A stretch of 64,000 nucleotides of DNA from Chitinophaga pinensis (GTDB taxonomy: Bacteria > Bacteroidota > Bacteroidia > Chitinophagales > CAMDFR01), in the NCBI GenBank assembly GCA_945897725.1, contig CAMDFR010000011.1, positions 1-64,000 on the forward strand, in the 5' to 3' direction. The notes beneath the pieces are model-generated. The model searched no databases and was not told where the DNA came from. It worked only from the letters and a program-made list of their open reading frames with translations. Positions 62,844 through 64,000 of the stretch are shown piece by piece. Made by a program: the position numbers and the translations under genes. Each line of letters opens with the position of its first letter. Position 1 is the stretch's first letter.

Positions 62844-64000
62844 CTATGGTTTTTTTAGCTCAGTAATTCTCTTTTGAATGGACTGGATTTCGGCCAGACA
62901 AGAAACATTTTTCGACAAGGCTAATTGATACATGGCAATGGCTTCCTTATTTTTCCCAAAGTGAGCATAGTATCTTCCTAATAGATAATACATATCATAG
63001 TAGGATGGATTTAAGGATATATAGTTTTTAGCAAATATGCTGCTCCCTAGATGCGCATTTCCTTGGTGCATCGCTGTTAAAAGTTGATGTTTTAATGTTT
63101 TATAGTTTTCGAAATCATGATATTCTTTTGTGTAGAGAAAAGAATCTGCGCCAATATTATCTTGTAAATTATAGATGATAGTGTCTTTTGATAATCCTTT
63201 AAAATGAGAAAATATCGTTTTCATATCATAGCAAACATAGGTTCCTATTTGATATGGGCCAGCGCTTACCCACATTTTTAACTCATTAGGTTTGAAAATA
63301 ACTGAATGATGACAGATGAGTTGATTCAAAGCTTTTTCATTGCCCATTCCCAAGTCTTCATTATTGATGCCATTTCGCTTTCTCAATATCTTAGCAACAT
63401 CAGTCATATTTAATTTTGAAAAATTCTTAAGTTCATTTTCAACAGTATGATAACGATAAGCTGAGGTGCTTTTTTCTATGTTTTCTTTGTTGGAAACATC
63501 TTTCCTAAATGAATCACTTTGGTAATGATTTGAACAGATGATTTGCTGTCCTGTAGACCTTAGCAATGCACATTTTGATGGAGATTTTTCAATAATAGCT
63601 GTCTGTTGGTCTAGCCATGATCCAATCATGATAGATTCAGATACAAAGGTTTTTCTACTTTTGGCAATCACGTAGGCTTGATCAATGTTTTTGGCATATT
63701 GAAGTATTTCTCTGGAAAGTATTGAGATAGGAGTTTTGGCAGCTGTGGGATAATCCGATTTTGAAGCATTGATCGTTAGGGTCATTCCCTGATCATTCAT
63801 TCCTGAAACGCAACCTATCATTCCAGCCCAAGTCACCATCATAAAATCATGTCCTGTTGTAGGGTGAACGAATTCTATGATTTTATTTTTGGCAAAACTA
63901 TCTCCGACATAAAAGTCGAAATTACGTCCTATCAGCATCGTAGAATCATAACACTTTTCGCCCCACACAGAAAATGAAGTACATCCAACCACCATATTCA
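62844..64000 (-). CDS. C45-family acyltransferase/hydrolase with TPR-like tail, truncated by the window edge
   Basis: At least 383 residues; the reading frame stays open to the window edge, so the N-terminus is missing. The visible part opens VVGCTSFSVWGEKC, with the Cys that becomes the N-terminal nucleophile after self-cleavage in the C45 (acyl-CoA:6-aminopenicillanic acid acyltransferase/choloylglycine hydrolase-like) group. GRNFDFYV and GMNDQGMTLTINAS follow, typical of this fold. The C-terminal ~80 residues look like TPR helices (YYLLGRYYAHFGKNKEAIAMYQLALSKN). The substrate is unknown; amide or acyl transfer from a lipid or peptide is probable. Confidence 0.8.
   Translation of the reverse strand, partial: NMVVGCTSFSVWGEKCYDSTMLIGRNFDFYVGDSFAKNKIIEFVHPTTGHDFMMVTWAGMIGCVSGMNDQGMTLTINASKSDYPTAAKTPISILSREILQYAKNIDQAYVIAKSRKTFVSESIMIGSWLDQQTAIIEKSPSKCALLRSTGQQIICSNHYQSDSFRKDVSNKENIEKSTSAYRYHTVENELKNFSKLNMTDVAKILRKRNGINNEDLGMGNEKALNQLICHHSVIFKPNELKMWVSAGPYQIGTYVCYDMKTIFSHFKGLSKDTIIYNLQDNIGADSFLYTKEYHDFENYKTLKHQLLTAMHQGNAHLGSSIFAKNYISLNPSYYDMYYLLGRYYAHFGKNKEAIAMYQLALSKNVSCLAEIQSIQKRITELKKP

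Overview
The window is a continuous stretch of a low-GC chromosome from a member of the Bacteroidota, most likely a Chitinophagales/Saprospirales-type environmental lineage; the sequence alone does not fix the family. The case rests on type IX secretion (T9SS) sorting domains of both type A (YPNP-type tails) and type B (gliding-associated C-terminal tails), a PorP/SprF protein, a PorV/PorQ-like protein, the Bacteroidota promoter motif (TTG-N19-21-TAnnTTTG) in front of several genes, and a conserved envelope cluster (OstA-like, MlaD, amidase, LptD). It is mostly ordinary chromosomal gene content. No rRNA, tRNA, CRISPR array, transposase or phage gene was found.

Layout. 0-10 kb: a secreted T9SS protein, S-adenosylhomocysteinase, a DUF1232 membrane protein, an exported helix-hairpin-helix/beta-barrel protein overlapping a PorV/PorQ-like gene, an alpha/beta hydrolase, a PLC-like phosphodiesterase and a peptide transporter. 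10-16 kb: a giant PKD-repeat adhesin-like protein with its PorP/SprF partner and a small beta-barrel protein. 16-24 kb: a phosphohexomutase, a DUF2279 protein, and a tight three-gene operon (epimerase-CBS fusion, DAHP-synthase-like enzyme, KdsC-like phosphatase), then an ABC exporter. 24-31 kb: surface polysaccharide genes (glycosyltransferase, flippase, TylF-type and class I methyltransferases) around a second type B T9SS protein. 31-40 kb: a propeller T9SS protein, an amidohydrolase, PBP4, an SDR, chorismate synthase and imidazolonepropionase. 40.4-41.2 kb: an 860-bp gene-free nest of repeats. 41-48.5 kb: PBP1C, then a sulfur/redox group (TPMT-type methyltransferase, rhodanese, ArsR regulator with a perfect palindromic operator, MsrB, DUF1415, persulfide-dioxygenase-like MBL-rhodanese, rhodanese-thioredoxin). 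48.7-59 kb: enoyl-CoA hydratase, PAP2, an L,D-transpeptidase, and the OstA/MlaD/amidase/LptD cluster. 59-64 kb: a giant Calx-beta/cupredoxin T9SS protein and a C45-type acyltransferase cut by the window edge.

The most unusual signals are non-coding. Five intergenic copies of a degenerate two-hairpin palindromic element are scattered through the window with a shared architecture. Two of them bracket a composite nest at 40.4-41.2 kb that holds three tandem 80-bp units, each with mutually exclusive hairpins, flanked by an exact 29-bp direct repeat and preceded by an inverted partial copy of the unit. Among the genes, the epimerase-CBS/DAHPS-like/KdsC-like operon and the ArsR-linked sulfur group are the best candidates for undescribed biochemistry.
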